Below are positions 23,084 through 33,633 of a stretch of 64,000 bases of DNA, piece after piece. Each line of letters begins with the position of its first letter. Position 1 is the stretch's first letter. The stretch spans positions 1,054,001 through 1,118,000 of the forward strand of contig JANTUC010000003.1 of assembly GCA_026873275.1 (NCBI GenBank), in the 5' to 3' direction. The position numbers were made by a program, and so were the translations under genes. The stretch is from Pseudopithomyces maydicus (Eukaryota > Ascomycota > Dothideomycetes > Pleosporales > Didymosphaeriaceae). Under the pieces are notes generated by a model. It was not told the origin of the DNA and did no database searches. It worked only from the letters and a program-made list of their open reading frames with translations.

Positions 23084-23553
23084 ATGCCTTCCCCATTTCA
23101 CCAGAAGTACTCTAGCCAGAGCCACAAGATCTTCGGAGACAACACCGTCCCAGCAATGCCTACGGGTCCTAAGGAAGATGTTGACCGTAGGTCATCAGAC
23201 TCGTCCATGACGTCGAACCCAGGATCACCAACTGAGCGCAGAAGAGTATGTTGAATATACATCGCACTCCTGCGCTACTAACATAGCTAGTCATCGGCTA
23301 GCAAGTTCGCAAACCTGGAGGCGTTGAAGAGGCCCCAGGACGAACAAAGTGTGAACAGGAGGGCCAGTTTACAAGACTCGTACGGCAAGGTCGGAATGTT
23401 CGGCACAATGTGGAACAAGTGAGAGTGACCACGGGAGCCGGTTTGAGTTTGCGTAGCTAAACATTCTCCAGTTTCACGCGCGGAGGGCCGGGGCCTAAGT
23501 CGCCTCCGCAGCAGCCGAAGGAACCACGCGACACTTCTACGCTTCGGCAGTAA
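23084..23553 (+). CDS. Small 123-aa protein, three exons, family not recognised
   Basis: Exons are 23084-23245, 23291-23418 and 23472-23553; introns are 45 nt (GTATGT to CTAG, with CTAAC branch) and 53 nt (GTGAGA to CCAG, with GCTAAAC branch). Phases 0 and 2 fit exactly. The product is polar: a Ser-rich N-terminus with SDSSMTSNPGSPTERRR, a central SSASKFANLEALKRPQDE, then SYGKVGMFGTMWNKFTRGGP and a Pro-rich tail ending LRQ. The Ser/Arg pattern (RRRSSAS, NRRASL) offers kinase-type sites. It has no signal peptide or membrane span. Two consistent introns and sensible composition make it a likely real gene. I do not know its function. Confidence 0.68.
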
Positions 23554-24252
23554 GCTCAGTGCGGATGGAATCAAGGATGATTTGATACCTACAAAGAAGT
23601 GGCTTCATATGGAAAGACCAAGAAAATCTGACAAGCATGACGGCCGCTCTTGTCCCCCTCTTGTCCTCGTTCAGTAACGGAGTCAAACATGTATATTATG
23701 AAGCTGTTCAAATACAACATCAATACCACAAAACATTTGTATGACTGACTCCTGCTACTGTATCATGAGAGTCTTGCATCCAGAGACTGTAATATCGATT
23801 CCTGAAGTCATATGAGTTCCGCCTACCTGTTAAAATAGAGAACAAGCTGCCTCGCGTAATGTGGGTTGCAATTTGTCCTTTCCGTTCCCAAAACATCCAC
23901 AAGACTGCTGCCTACACGAAGTAAAGATGAGAAAAATCCCAAAGAGCGAGATGTTTCAAGTAACATCCAATACATCATCTATCGCGTACTGGAGTGTTGT
24001 TTTGGATTCCAATCGCGTAGGTACATTGTATAGATGGAGCTTGGACCATGTGGGGGTTTCCGCCGCCTGGGCAGGGCAGAAACGAGTGACGTTTGTCACT
24101 TGTGGAAGGCGCGCAATGTGATTGATGGCTCACTCGACCTTCAACACTCTAACACCAAATAGTCCACTCGTTCAAGGCACTCGATTCAACATAAGGTAGA
24201 CCGCATCACCCCAGGGTACGCAGTGCATCGATAGCTGATCGCAGAAGTAACC
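23554..24252. other. Intergenic, nothing supported
   Basis: About 700 bp between two plus-strand genes. It holds the 3' end of the small gene and the promoter of USE1. No motif or open frame worth reporting. Confidence 0.5.
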
Positions 24253-25128
24253 ATGTTCACAACCGCCACTCTCTCTTCCTCTACCGCCGCGCCCCCGGAC
24301 CGCAAGCTGCTGAATCTGAACCGCCTGCTGTTACGACTAGAACGCAACGTGCTTGTAACACCTGCACCCGACCTCAGCCAGTCCAAATACACCCGTACCA
24401 GGGTTCGCGCGAACGTCGAACATGCGCGCACGCTACTTTTGGACCTCGAACACTCCTCGTCCTCTTTGCCCTCTAAATCGAAGAAGTCGGCCCTGCAGAC
24501 CGACCTGCAAAAGAAGCGGGAGTTGATCAAGCAACTGAACCAGCGTCTTTATGAGTTGGATCAGCTCAACGACTCGGAAACCGAGGGCTCGGCCGACTCT
24601 GAAGACGAGGAAGACACGTATCCCTCATACGCGCCGCACAAAGCTGCAGAAGCGGGACTTGAAGTAAACACTGGTGTAGGGGAAGGAAACGAGGCATTGC
24701 AAAACGCTGCAAGGGGCATCTCGAATGAACTCCGGCGGCGAGGAGCAGCGCAGGACGCCAACGTGACAGCATCAGGCAACTCGCTATTCCCATCTAAAAC
24801 AAAAACCACTGGCGCCACGCTCTCGGAAGATCGTGAGACTCAGGAAGACTTGCAGGCCCAATTGTTAAATCTGTCACGCCAGCTCAAAACGCAGGCGGTA
24901 GATTTTGGAGCGGCACTTGCTAGAGACGACGTCGTTTTAGCCAACGCCAAAGAGGGTATCGACAGCAGCCATGGCGGTATGGAGACTATTCAAGGAAGGT
25001 TGGGTTCGATAAGGCGCATGGCTGAGGGCAAAGGAAGATGGGATCGTTTGAAGCTCTACGCTATCATATTCGGGCTGTGGGTGATAGCTTTCCTGATTGT
25101 GTTCGCAGGGCCCAAGATTCGTTTCTAA
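24253..25128 (+). CDS. USE1-like SNARE (ER Golgi-to-ER retrograde fusion)
   Basis: Single exon, 291 aa. Use1 is the ER Q-SNARE for COPI vesicles, working with Ufe1, Sec20 and Sec22 and the Dsl1 tether. The N-terminal part is helical (LNLNRLLLRLERNVL, then KKRELIKQLNQRLYELDQL), with a Ser/Asp/Glu linker. The SNARE segment lies at about 195-260: TQEDLQAQLLNLSRQLKTQA, DFGAALARDDVVL, then the conserved-looking GMETIQGRLGSIRRMAEGKGRWDRLKLY. One transmembrane span (IIFGLWVIAFLIVFAG) ends eight or fewer residues before the stop, so it is a tail-anchored protein. Order of segments and the MxxxxxRL..R...GKG.W..LKLY region match fungal Use1. I am fairly sure of the family. Confidence 0.85.
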   Translation: MFTTATLSSSTAAPPDRKLLNLNRLLLRLERNVLVTPAPDLSQSKYTRTRVRANVEHARTLLLDLEHSSSSLPSKSKKSALQTDLQKKRELIKQLNQRLYELDQLNDSETEGSADSEDEEDTYPSYAPHKAAEAGLEVNTGVGEGNEALQNAARGISNELRRRGAAQDANVTASGNSLFPSKTKTTGATLSEDRETQEDLQAQLLNLSRQLKTQAVDFGAALARDDVVLANAKEGIDSSHGGMETIQGRLGSIRRMAEGKGRWDRLKLYAIIFGLWVIAFLIVFAGPKIRF

Positions 25129-25380
25129 ACACATACTAGTATTGAGCGTTGAGTTGGCCCAGGATGTATTGTAACTTCACCTGCTGTAGGTGCAGGCCAT
25201 TCACTTCTGGCGCAGACCCCAGTGTGATTGGACCCCTGCAACGATCTTGCATCACCGTCTCTTGGCATTATCGATCTTCGGGCCTTGTTTTTGGCGCCCG
25301 CGGCCAGGAACCGCAACAACAACATAAACATAGCAGTTTGCTCTGCAGTACACACTCATTATCGACACTATTGTTTAATT

Positions 25381-26230
25381 ATGGCCATAGAAATGATGCA
25401 ATTGGGCTCTCGCGGTATGCACTTCTCCCCCCGCACGCCAGTGTTTCGTTCAGTATTCATCTGGACCGCAAACTGACAACTCCTCAGCCCTCAACCACTC
25501 TTCCAACGACACGGAGGCCGAATACGATCGCCTCCGCGATCTTGCACGCCAAGAAGCCGCAAAGCGCTCCTCCTGCTTCGACCGCGCACACCAAGCGTAC
25601 GAAGCGGGCGACGGTGCCCGCGCCCACGAGCTCAGCGAAGAAGGCAAGCGCCATGCCGCCCAGATGGATGCCTACAACCGCCAGGCGCGTGACTTCATCT
25701 TCCGCGAGAATAACTCTGAGGGTCGCGTCGCGTCGGATACCATCGACCTGCACGGGTTGTTTGTCGAAGAAGCTGAAGATGTGCTCGAGGAGCGCATCAA
25801 AGCTGCCCGCAGTCAGGGTCAGACACACTTGCACGTTATCGTGGGCAAGGGAAACCATTCGCGAGGTCATGTGCAGAAGATCAAGCCTAGAGTCGAGCAG
25901 GTGTGTCGCGAACTCGGCTTGCAGTATGCGACGGAGGAGAACGAGGGGAGAATCTACGTGAACTTGCAGGGCGGAGATGTCCATGGGATGCCGCCGCCGC
26001 CACAGGCGCCGAGCTACGGCGGGTATCCGGGCCAGCACGGTGGGCAGAGTCATGGGGGGCACCAGCAGCAGCAACATGGTGGGCAACACCAACAGCATGG
26101 TGGGCAGCATGGTGGACAGCATGGTGGTGGCCAACAGCAGCAGAACCAGAACGACGAGATGGAAGAGATGGTCAAGAAAGGATTGCCCAAGTTATTCAGG
26201 GCTCTCAAGAGCTGCTGCGTGGTTATGTAA
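25381..26230 (+). CDS. Smr-domain protein with DUF1771 and C-terminal CaaX box
   Basis: Exon 25381-25414, intron of 73 nt, exon 25488-26230; 258 aa. After a short start (MAIEMMQLGSRG) comes a DUF1771 helical pair (EYDRLRDLARQEAAKRSSCF, then AHELSEEGKRHAAQMDAYN), then the Smr domain with DLHGLFVEEAEDVLEERI and HVIVGKGNHSRGH, matching the DLHG and the GKG.HS motifs of Smr nucleases/RNA-binding domains. The tail is His/Gly/Gln-rich (repeated QHGG units), followed by a short amphipathic stretch LPKLFRALKSCCVVM. The last four residues, CVVM, form a CaaX box with X = Met (farnesyl type), and the preceding Cys could be palmitoylated. This predicts membrane attachment, unusual for an Smr protein. Similar yeast protein: YPL199C. 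Confidence 0.9.
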
Positions 26231-27394
26231 AGTGCAGATGCGATGCAAATATAATGTTGAATGATACCCAGGAAATCCAACCTCTTTACGTGGCAGCATT
26301 GCGTTACTAGAAAATGCGATAGAGGCCGATATAATAACCAACGGCATCGGTGTAATAAAGTGTTGCCCATTATAATGCAGAGATCCGGGGTGTCACACTT
26401 TGACTTTACCAACCGCAACGTCGAAGAAGCGTGCCAATGTCCCTCATACGGTATCCTGCCACGGCCACACACTCTCTACCTAAGTATTGTGGCCCAGCGC
26501 TGGTGTTACAGCCTGATCATCCCTGCCAGTTCTCTTCACCGTGATACTATCCACCGTGTGCATGTGATAAGATAAACCCTCGCTCCGCATTGGTCGGCCA
26601 TCAACAAAGTTTGTTCCAAATGCGGCAAACAATATATCTCCGACAACCCGCTGAAGGTTTCTTGAATCAAATTGGCTACCAATTCGTAAGCGAGCCGCTG
26701 CAGACAGTAGTTAGCTTTGCTCCTCATGGTGTTTTGTTGACAGATGTTGGTTACATCTGTGCCCTATTTGCTGGCTCAACATATGTTCTTTCTGGACCAG
26801 TGAACAGTTTCTGGGCGATTTTCAAGCCCTCGTCCCAAGAGCGACGCATTTTTCTTCCTGAAATTCGTCCGTTGCCCTCAGAAAGCAGTTGCCAATAGGG
26901 TCTATCACTCATCGTGATGCTTTCATCAGAATCGGATGCATCATATTGATTAATTCCTCTGATCATGTTGGACGTCCATAATCCTCGTATTATTACGCAG
27001 CTAGTGGCGTTCAAAATGGTATGCAAGGGGTTGGCGATTGTGTTTGCATCCCTGGGAGCGCCAATAAATTGTCTTTCAAGTATGAATGCTCCCATACGTC
27101 AATCGTTTCCAGCACACCAGTCTGCTGCCTGCAATTGACGATACGCGTCGCCTAACTCGTGCATTTCTGACTTTACAGAACTGCATCAGACCTTGAGCGC
27201 GGCATACCGCTGGGAATATGAAGGGCTGCACATCCCTCCAATACCCCGTTCCACCATTCTTCCTCCTCTGCGGTAGTTGCGCAACTGTTATGTGTTACAT
27301 CAATTACTCTTTCTTCATTAATCACCCAGAGGATTTTCCCAAACTCGGGAATTAATACTTTAAGATGCTTCTTCCCACACACATTGTTGCCATC
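26231..27394. other. Intergenic with one doubtful minus-strand frame
   Basis: A 114-codon minus-strand open frame (26751-27095) has a fairly protein-like, charged C-terminal half (DSDESITMSDRPYWQLL), but no motif, splice partner or clear promoter. I keep it as doubtful. The rest shows nothing. Confidence 0.4.
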
Positions 27395-28537
27395 ATGGAC
27401 ATTGCGAGGCCGCGTACCGTTTCGTTCCATAGGAAATGCAAGAGTTCTACCAAGGCTCCAGAGGTATTTCCAGATGCTCCACAGGACTCGCGTCTGAGAA
27501 GAAGCGGATCAATTCTACGAAATGTGTTCACAGGTCACAAGCGTCCGGTCAGTTCTGTTGTAGAGCGGTCCGTTCTCTTGCTTACATGGTCTCAGGGGAC
27601 GAAGCCTTCCAATTCGATAGTATATGGTGTCACACCAAACCCTAATTTCAATGCTATCCCGGGATCAGCGCAACCACCAGTACTACCCTGGCAGGGACTT
27701 CAAGCATCCCAAGCAGGCACAGAAAATTCACCAGCGATTCCAACACCTCGGAAATTAGTCAAACGTCCCAATGTCTCGCAAGTTGTAATCACAACTACCA
27801 CGCCACCCAGGTCCGAGCTCCAACGGAAGCCGTCACGTTTGAATGCGCGCCTGTGGAAACGAGAGTCAATCGATATTCTCGAGGAGCTAAAGAGCGACAT
27901 ACAGGCAACTGCGCAAAAAATTGAGTCAAAGACCTGGTGTATCTCAGTCGAACAGCCTACGTCGTCACTCAGTCTTAGAGATATGCTCGTGGCAGACATC
28001 AGTCCCGAAACAAGAGAGCTACTTAGGGGTGGGCTGAAGGAGTTTCAGGAGTACACGAAAAAACAAGAAGAGCAGCTAAAGAGAGAAGAAGACGAGAGAA
28101 AAGAGCAGCGAAGAGTAGAGGATACGCTGGAAGTGGTTGAATCCAAGATCGTCAAGGATGGGCTGGTCTACCACCGATTCGAGCGCCTTGCTCCACCTTG
28201 TCTGTCCGGAACCACACTACGGACACTGGATCCGCGTGCTCAAGCTTCTCTTACGGCCGGTATCAGTATATTTGGAGAGTGCACGGCTTCCCCAAATAAA
28301 TCTGAGGACCGACCAAGAAGTACTGAATCCGGGCTGGTTGATAGCGGAGATTCGATCATGGAAAGATCGCGCGGTATTCCCCGAAGAGACTTATCCGTTC
28401 TCGGGAGGAAACACCACAGTAGGATAGTCAGTATTTCGGGGAGTGAAATATCTAGACGTTCCTCGTATCTGGAGAGGGCTAAAAGGCGAGACAGCAAACA
28501 ACCGAGCGTGCGGCAATCGATTGATTCTCACTGGTAG
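27395..28537 (+). CDS. Disordered hypothetical protein
   Basis: Read as one exon it gives 380 aa from the Met at 27395; an in-frame ATG 30 nt earlier is also possible. The protein is rich in Ser, Arg, Glu and Pro. A Lys/Glu-rich coiled coil of about 45 residues (EFQEYTKKQEEQLKREEDE and onward) is the only structured part; around it lie Arg-rich segments such as RRDLSVLGRKHHSR and SRRSSYLERAKRRDSK. No domain is recognised. Bases 27548-27595 (GTCAGT to TCAG, 48 nt) could be an in-frame intron whose removal deletes 16 hydrophobic residues that fit the rest poorly, so the protein may be 364 aa. A nuclear or cytoskeletal adaptor is only a guess. Confidence 0.65.
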   Translation: MDIARPRTVSFHRKCKSSTKAPEVFPDAPQDSRLRRSGSILRNVFTGHKRPVSSVVERSVLLLTWSQGTKPSNSIVYGVTPNPNFNAIPGSAQPPVLPWQGLQASQAGTENSPAIPTPRKLVKRPNVSQVVITTTTPPRSELQRKPSRLNARLWKRESIDILEELKSDIQATAQKIESKTWCISVEQPTSSLSLRDMLVADISPETRELLRGGLKEFQEYTKKQEEQLKREEDERKEQRRVEDTLEVVESKIVKDGLVYHRFERLAPPCLSGTTLRTLDPRAQASLTAGISIFGECTASPNKSEDRPRSTESGLVDSGDSIMERSRGIPRRDLSVLGRKHHSRIVSISGSEISRRSSYLERAKRRDSKQPSVRQSIDSHW

Positions 28538-29608
28538 TAAAGCGTGGGACTGAATGGGTAAAGAAGTCATTTTCTCATTAGGCGTACTATATACCCATAT
28601 TTTTAATGTATTGCGAACTGAATGTAGGCACCTAACGGTTGGGTAACGAATGTGCTATTTGGCGTAACGGTACTGGAGAGTTTAATATAATGACCATTTG
28701 CAACAGTGTGATGATCTTCAGGATAGTGACCTTTGTCCTAGTATCTTCATTAGGCTCATTTGACGTATGCGGAACTATTTAGATATGCGCACTTTGATGA
28801 TACACAGTACCAATCGTTCATTTGCACTAGTACCCGATGTTGTGGTGTTCCTAGTCTCATCATGGTAAGAAAAGTGCTTCGGAAAATCATCGAAAATGAC
28901 CCTGAGGTCACGCATAGCTATCTAAGTGGGGTAGCTCTGGTGAAGGTTGCATCGTTGTGGTGTTGCGAATGCGGGGACAGGTCGATTCAGTCGGTCCCTG
29001 TCAAGCGTTCGCCTGGTCTAAGGTCGTTGAACATACGAATTGCGCTGCCTTTACATATTTTTGGGTGACGATTTTTTCAAGAAACCCCAATAGGCTACCC
29101 TGATTCATTGAAATAAATATTTCGTTTGGTTGCAATCCTTTGCCGACACCTGCATCACAGAGCTCACGCACGGAAGATCTCTTGCAGTGTACTACACGCT
29201 TGGCCATATTAAGAATCGTACGAGAGACTAAGACATTACTGCAAGGCAGATCAACCCTTACCAGGGCAGGTGAACAGCATGTTACCTTCCCATTGTATGT
29301 CGCTAACATCACTCAAAATACTTTTCGAATACAGCATAATCCTCTGATAGCCCCGGGAGGGCCCGCTGACGAGTTATGAACGCGCTCGTGACGACTTGTA
29401 AGTCAAATCTCATGCCCCAGATTACGCCCCCACACTCAATCACGGTGTTCGAAGGCGCAGCATGGGAATCGCAGCCGTTTTTGAAATCCCTGTTCTATTT
29501 CTGTGATTCAAATGAATATATGCTAAGCCTTGATTGCTCCCAGTTGAATATATAGGACGAGTGTGGTCTGTAAGCAACGATAGTACCGCCGCGCTCGACT
29601 TCAACGTT
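28538..29608. other. Intergenic, nothing supported
   Basis: About 1.07 kb, AT-rich in its first third. A TATA-like GAATATATAGG lies at about 29546-29556, some 55 bp before the alpha-glucosidase start, and probably serves that gene. A 103-codon minus-strand frame at 29001-29312 has no motif. Confidence 0.45.
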
Positions 29609-32501
29609 ATGTCCACTTTTGTGACAGCAATGCGGACTTCCTTTCTTTTAGGGGTTTCGCTAACTCAGTGGACGCAATCTGCGCCCTTAAAAGGCGCTGA
29701 CCAATGCCCTGGTTACACGGCTAGTAATGTGCAGAAAACGAAAGGAGGGATCACAGCGGACCTGACGCTTACGGGCGCAGAATGTAATATTTACGGGAAG
29801 GATATACATGATCTAAAATTCGAGGCGTCGTACCAGACCGGTAAGTTACTGTGATACAATTAGCGGTGCCTCGGTGGGGGGAGAAGATGCGCAGTCAACG
29901 TGTCAATGAGGCATTCATCGCCCCTTATCTGTTACATGGATATACCTATACTGATATAAGGTAGACTATCGCCTTCATGTTATGATATATGACAAAGAAG
30001 AGCAGGTGTATCAAGTCCCCGATTTTGTCCTACCCCGGCCTATAGGCTCTACCACCTCAGATGAATCACAAGTAGAAATAATCGTCGAAGAAGCCCCCTT
30101 CTCTTTTACCGTAACGAGAAAGTCCAACGAAGAAGTGATTTTCACAACCAAGGGATCCACGATCGTTTTCGAAGATCAATACATCCGTCTACGAACTGCA
30201 TTACCAGATGACCCGTACTTGTACGGTCTAGGTGAACACACGGACTCTTTGAGACTACCAACTTCCGAATACATCCGTACAATGTGGAATAGAGATGCTG
30301 GCGGGGTCCCCCAAAGATCTAACCTCTATGGTCAGCATCCTGTATACTTTGAGCGCCGCGACGAGTACTCTCATGGGGTGTTCCTACTCAATTCAAACGG
30401 GATGGATATCCTCATCGATAACGATGATGGCCAGTATCTTGAATATAATACTGTAGGTGGCGTAATTGATCTTTACTTCTTAGCCGGGCCTTCGGCGATG
30501 GATGTCGCACGCGAGTACAGCGAAATCGCAGGCAGAGCAGCGATGATGCCATATTGGGGTCTTGGGTTTCATCAGTGTCGATTTGGATATAAGAGTGTTG
30601 ATGAAGTTGCGGCTGTGGTTGCCAATTACAGCGCTGCCAACATTCCCTTAGGTACGTTCTCGTGACCATTCGATCGCTGATATTGACTGGTGAGTTATAG
30701 AGACCATGTGGACTGATATCGACTATATGGATAACCATAAAGTTTTTACGCTTGGGGCAAATTTTCCACTCGATAAAATGCGGGATTTGATTGCCAATTT
30801 ACATGCGTCCGACCAACACTATATTGTTATGGTTGACCCAGCTGTAGCATATCAGGATTACGATGCCTTCAACAAAGGTAAAGAAGCCGATGTCTTCATG
30901 AAGAATGGAGACGGATCCATTTACCAAGGTGTCGTTTGGCCAGGTGTTGCTGCATTCCCTGACTGGTTTCACGAGAAGACGCAAGATTACTGGAATAGCG
31001 AGTTTCTCAGCTTTTTCGATGCAGGAACTGGCGTAGATATTGACGCTCTATGGATTGACATGAACGAACCAAGTAACTTCTGCGAATGGCCATGTGATAA
31101 TCCTGCAGCTACCAAAACGAAGAGGAGCATCAGCGAACGACAAGAAATCAGACTTGGAAAAGGATTGCCAGATAGAGACCTCTTAGATCCCAAGTATCGA
31201 ATTCATAACGAATTCGGCGTGCTAAGCAACAAGACTGCGCGAACTGACATCATTCATCAAGGTGGCTGGGCGGAATACGGTAAGTTTGGAGTTGTCCCAA
31301 ATGGCGCAGGTGTATGTAACTGCGCTAACACTGTGCCATCTACCAGACACACACAATCTTTATGGCGCGATGATGAGCAAAATTAGCCAAAAGGCGATGC
31401 TCGCGCGACGACCTGGGCTTCGGCCTATGGTTATCACACGTTCCACATACCCGGGCGCCGGCACCTATGTTGGCCATTGGCTGGGTGACAATATTTCGGC
31501 TTGGGACCAGTACATCATCTCGATTAGGCACTTGCTGCAGTTTGTCTCCATTTTTCAAATTCCGATGGTGAGGGAGTAAACCACCACTTCAGCACGAACC
31601 TTTCCTAATGAGCACTATAGGCTGGCGCGGACGTATGCGGCTTCCTCATGGATACAACAGAAGACTTGTGTGCACGGTGGACTACATTGGGAGCATTCTA
31701 TCCTTTTTACCGCAACCACAACGTGGACGGTGCAATTTCGCAAGAAGCGTACCGTTGGGAAAGCGTTGCTGCTGCAGCTCGCAAAGCGATAGACCTGCGC
31801 TACCGCCTTCTAGATTACATGTATACAGCCATGCACCTTCAGACCAAAGATGGAACACCTATGCTAGCCCCAGTTTGGTGAGCTCTTTCAGATTTTCGCT
31901 TGTACTCCTAGTTTTGCTTACCCGACTGTCCAGGATGCATTACTCAAATGACGTCTCTACCCTCAGCATCGATGCACAGTTCTTTTTCGGACCAGCCTTG
32001 CTTGTTTCTCCTGTCACCGAAAAAGACTCCGACTCTGTGACTTTCTACTTGCCTAATGACATATTCTGGGACTTCCAAACGCTGAGGCGTGTCACTCCTA
32101 CAGCCACCAAGACCACATACTCTGGCCTGGGCACCAGCGATATCCCTGTACATATAAAATGCCGCAACATTGTGCCTATGAGGGTCGCTAGTGCGAATAC
32201 TACAACCGCTCTACGTACCAAAGACTTTGAGCTCATTGTTGCACCGAACGGTGATGATGAGGCTTGGGGAAGTCTGTATCTGGATGATGGGGTTAGCTTG
32301 GAACCGGAAGTGGTTAGTGAGATTAGCTTCACGTACGAGGGAGGGAAGTTAAAGGCGGACGGAACGTTTGGATATGATGCAGGCGTGAGTATCAAAACTG
32401 TGACAGTGCTAGGTGATGCAGATCCGGTGAAGTACGAGCTAAACGAGAAGCTGATTGGTGCGTGGGAGCATGATGTGAAAAAATTGAAGAAGAGAGATTA
32501 G
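29609..32501 (+). CDS. Secreted alpha-glucosidase, glycoside hydrolase family 31
   Basis: Releases glucose from the non-reducing ends of maltose-type oligosaccharides outside the cell. Six exons: 29609-29840, 29965-30651, 30701-31279, 31347-31567, 31621-31877 and 31934-32501 (introns 124, 49, 67, 53 and 56 nt); 847 aa, normal for fungal GH31 AgdC-like enzymes. A signal peptide follows the Met at 29609 or, equally likely, 29630 (MRTSFLLGVSLTQW). Landmarks: LYGLGEHTDSLRLP, MPYWGLGFHQCRFGY, MWTDIDYMD, nucleophile Asp about 426 in WIDMNEPSNF, acid/base Asp about 547 in GHWLGDN, GADVCGF, and the C-terminal beta domains with YLPNDIFWDF. Each exon joins in frame into these motifs. Usual regulation is by starch/maltose through AmyR-type factors; I did not identify such a site. 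Confidence 0.95.
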
Positions 32502-32982
32502 ATTTCTGATCGAAACAGCATCTCTGTTGGTAGTATACAATCAACACAAACCTCCTGTTATTCGGAACACATGAAACGCTGCAAGAGTGCCGGATTTAAC
32601 TCCAATCAGACGGAGTAATTGGAGTAAAAGTATCACAGTACCTGTTTTGAAGATTCGAATATCCAAGAGTACACCAAACCGCATAGTAGATATTTGAATC
32701 TTTGCCGACAAGTCGGAGACCTTTGTAGGTGCTGTTGCAGTCTGCTTGTTGCAAAGCAAGTAGGGTCAATCTTGTCTTCTGTTCCCACCCTTGATTCAAA
32801 TGTAAGCTTCTCAAACGCTTGGTTGGCCCGGGTTCGTAGTATGTGAAGGCTACTAACACCAGCTGTTTGGTGGGTTTCGAGGGATAAGTTGTCTTTGCCG
32901 TTACTATTTCTTACAGCCCAGTAACAGCCCTCCACTCGCAGAAACTCACCAGATAGTCGAGACATAGGAAAACACTTTAACG
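32502..32982. other. Intergenic, GH31 to small secreted protein
   Basis: About 480 bp, tandem orientation; 3' region of the glucosidase and promoter of the next gene. No motif found. Confidence 0.5.
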
Positions 32983-33633
32983 ATGCATTTCTTCCTGTTC
33001 ATCCTCTCCGTCACCACTACCATGGCATCCGTCCTCTATCCCCCTCTCACCGCGAATGGCATCGCCGCGCGTGCAACATGCGAACGTATCAACTTCAAAG
33101 ACCGTCTTGTAAATTTCTTCTAGACACACGTCAATATATGTATGTTCTGAAACCAACTTATTCAAACAGGTCTACTGCTTCGCGCAAACCCACTGCTTCG
33201 GTTGGATCCTCGACAAATTCCTCCCCGAGACTGAGCTCAACGCTCACTCCACCGAAGATACAGCCGCGTGTTACAACACCAAGTATTCTTTTTCTGTTCC
33301 CTTGCTCACACCTGCCCTTCGAGACTAACCCTTCCTATAGCATTGACATCAAGTCCTGCTGGTACACGGACCCCGCGCGCAAGGATCTGGGATGCAAGAT
33401 GTGGGAGTATGTTTGTTTGTTCACGATATATTTCACTCTTGCGAGAGGAATAGACGGTGCTGATACAATGCGACAGTCTTCCGAATTGCCAGGGCAGCGT
33501 ACTACATGTACCAGCATCCAATGTCGATGCAAGGTGGTTCATGAGAGACTTTAGTCGGGCGACCCCCGGGTGGAGCGGAAGGATCAAAAGCTTAAAGTGT
33601 TTTCGGATGAATGCTGCTGGAGGACCTGCGTAG
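32983..33633 (+). CDS. Small secreted cysteine-rich protein (effector-like), four exons
   Basis: Seen only after splicing: exons 32983-33108, 33170-33282, 33341-33406 and 33477-33633, introns 61, 58 and 70 nt (donors GTAAAT, GTATTC, GTATGT; CTAAC branch in the second). All three joins keep frame and give 153 aa. It begins with a hydrophobic secretion signal (MHFFLFILSVTTTMAS). The mature part has eight Cys, spaced as pairs could be for four disulfides, with aromatic residues near them (VYCFAQTHCFGW, KSCWYTD, DLGCKMW). No family is recognised. Size, signal and Cys content are those of candidate effectors or other extracellular small proteins; function is not claimed. It follows a secreted GH31 enzyme on the same strand. 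Confidence 0.75.
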
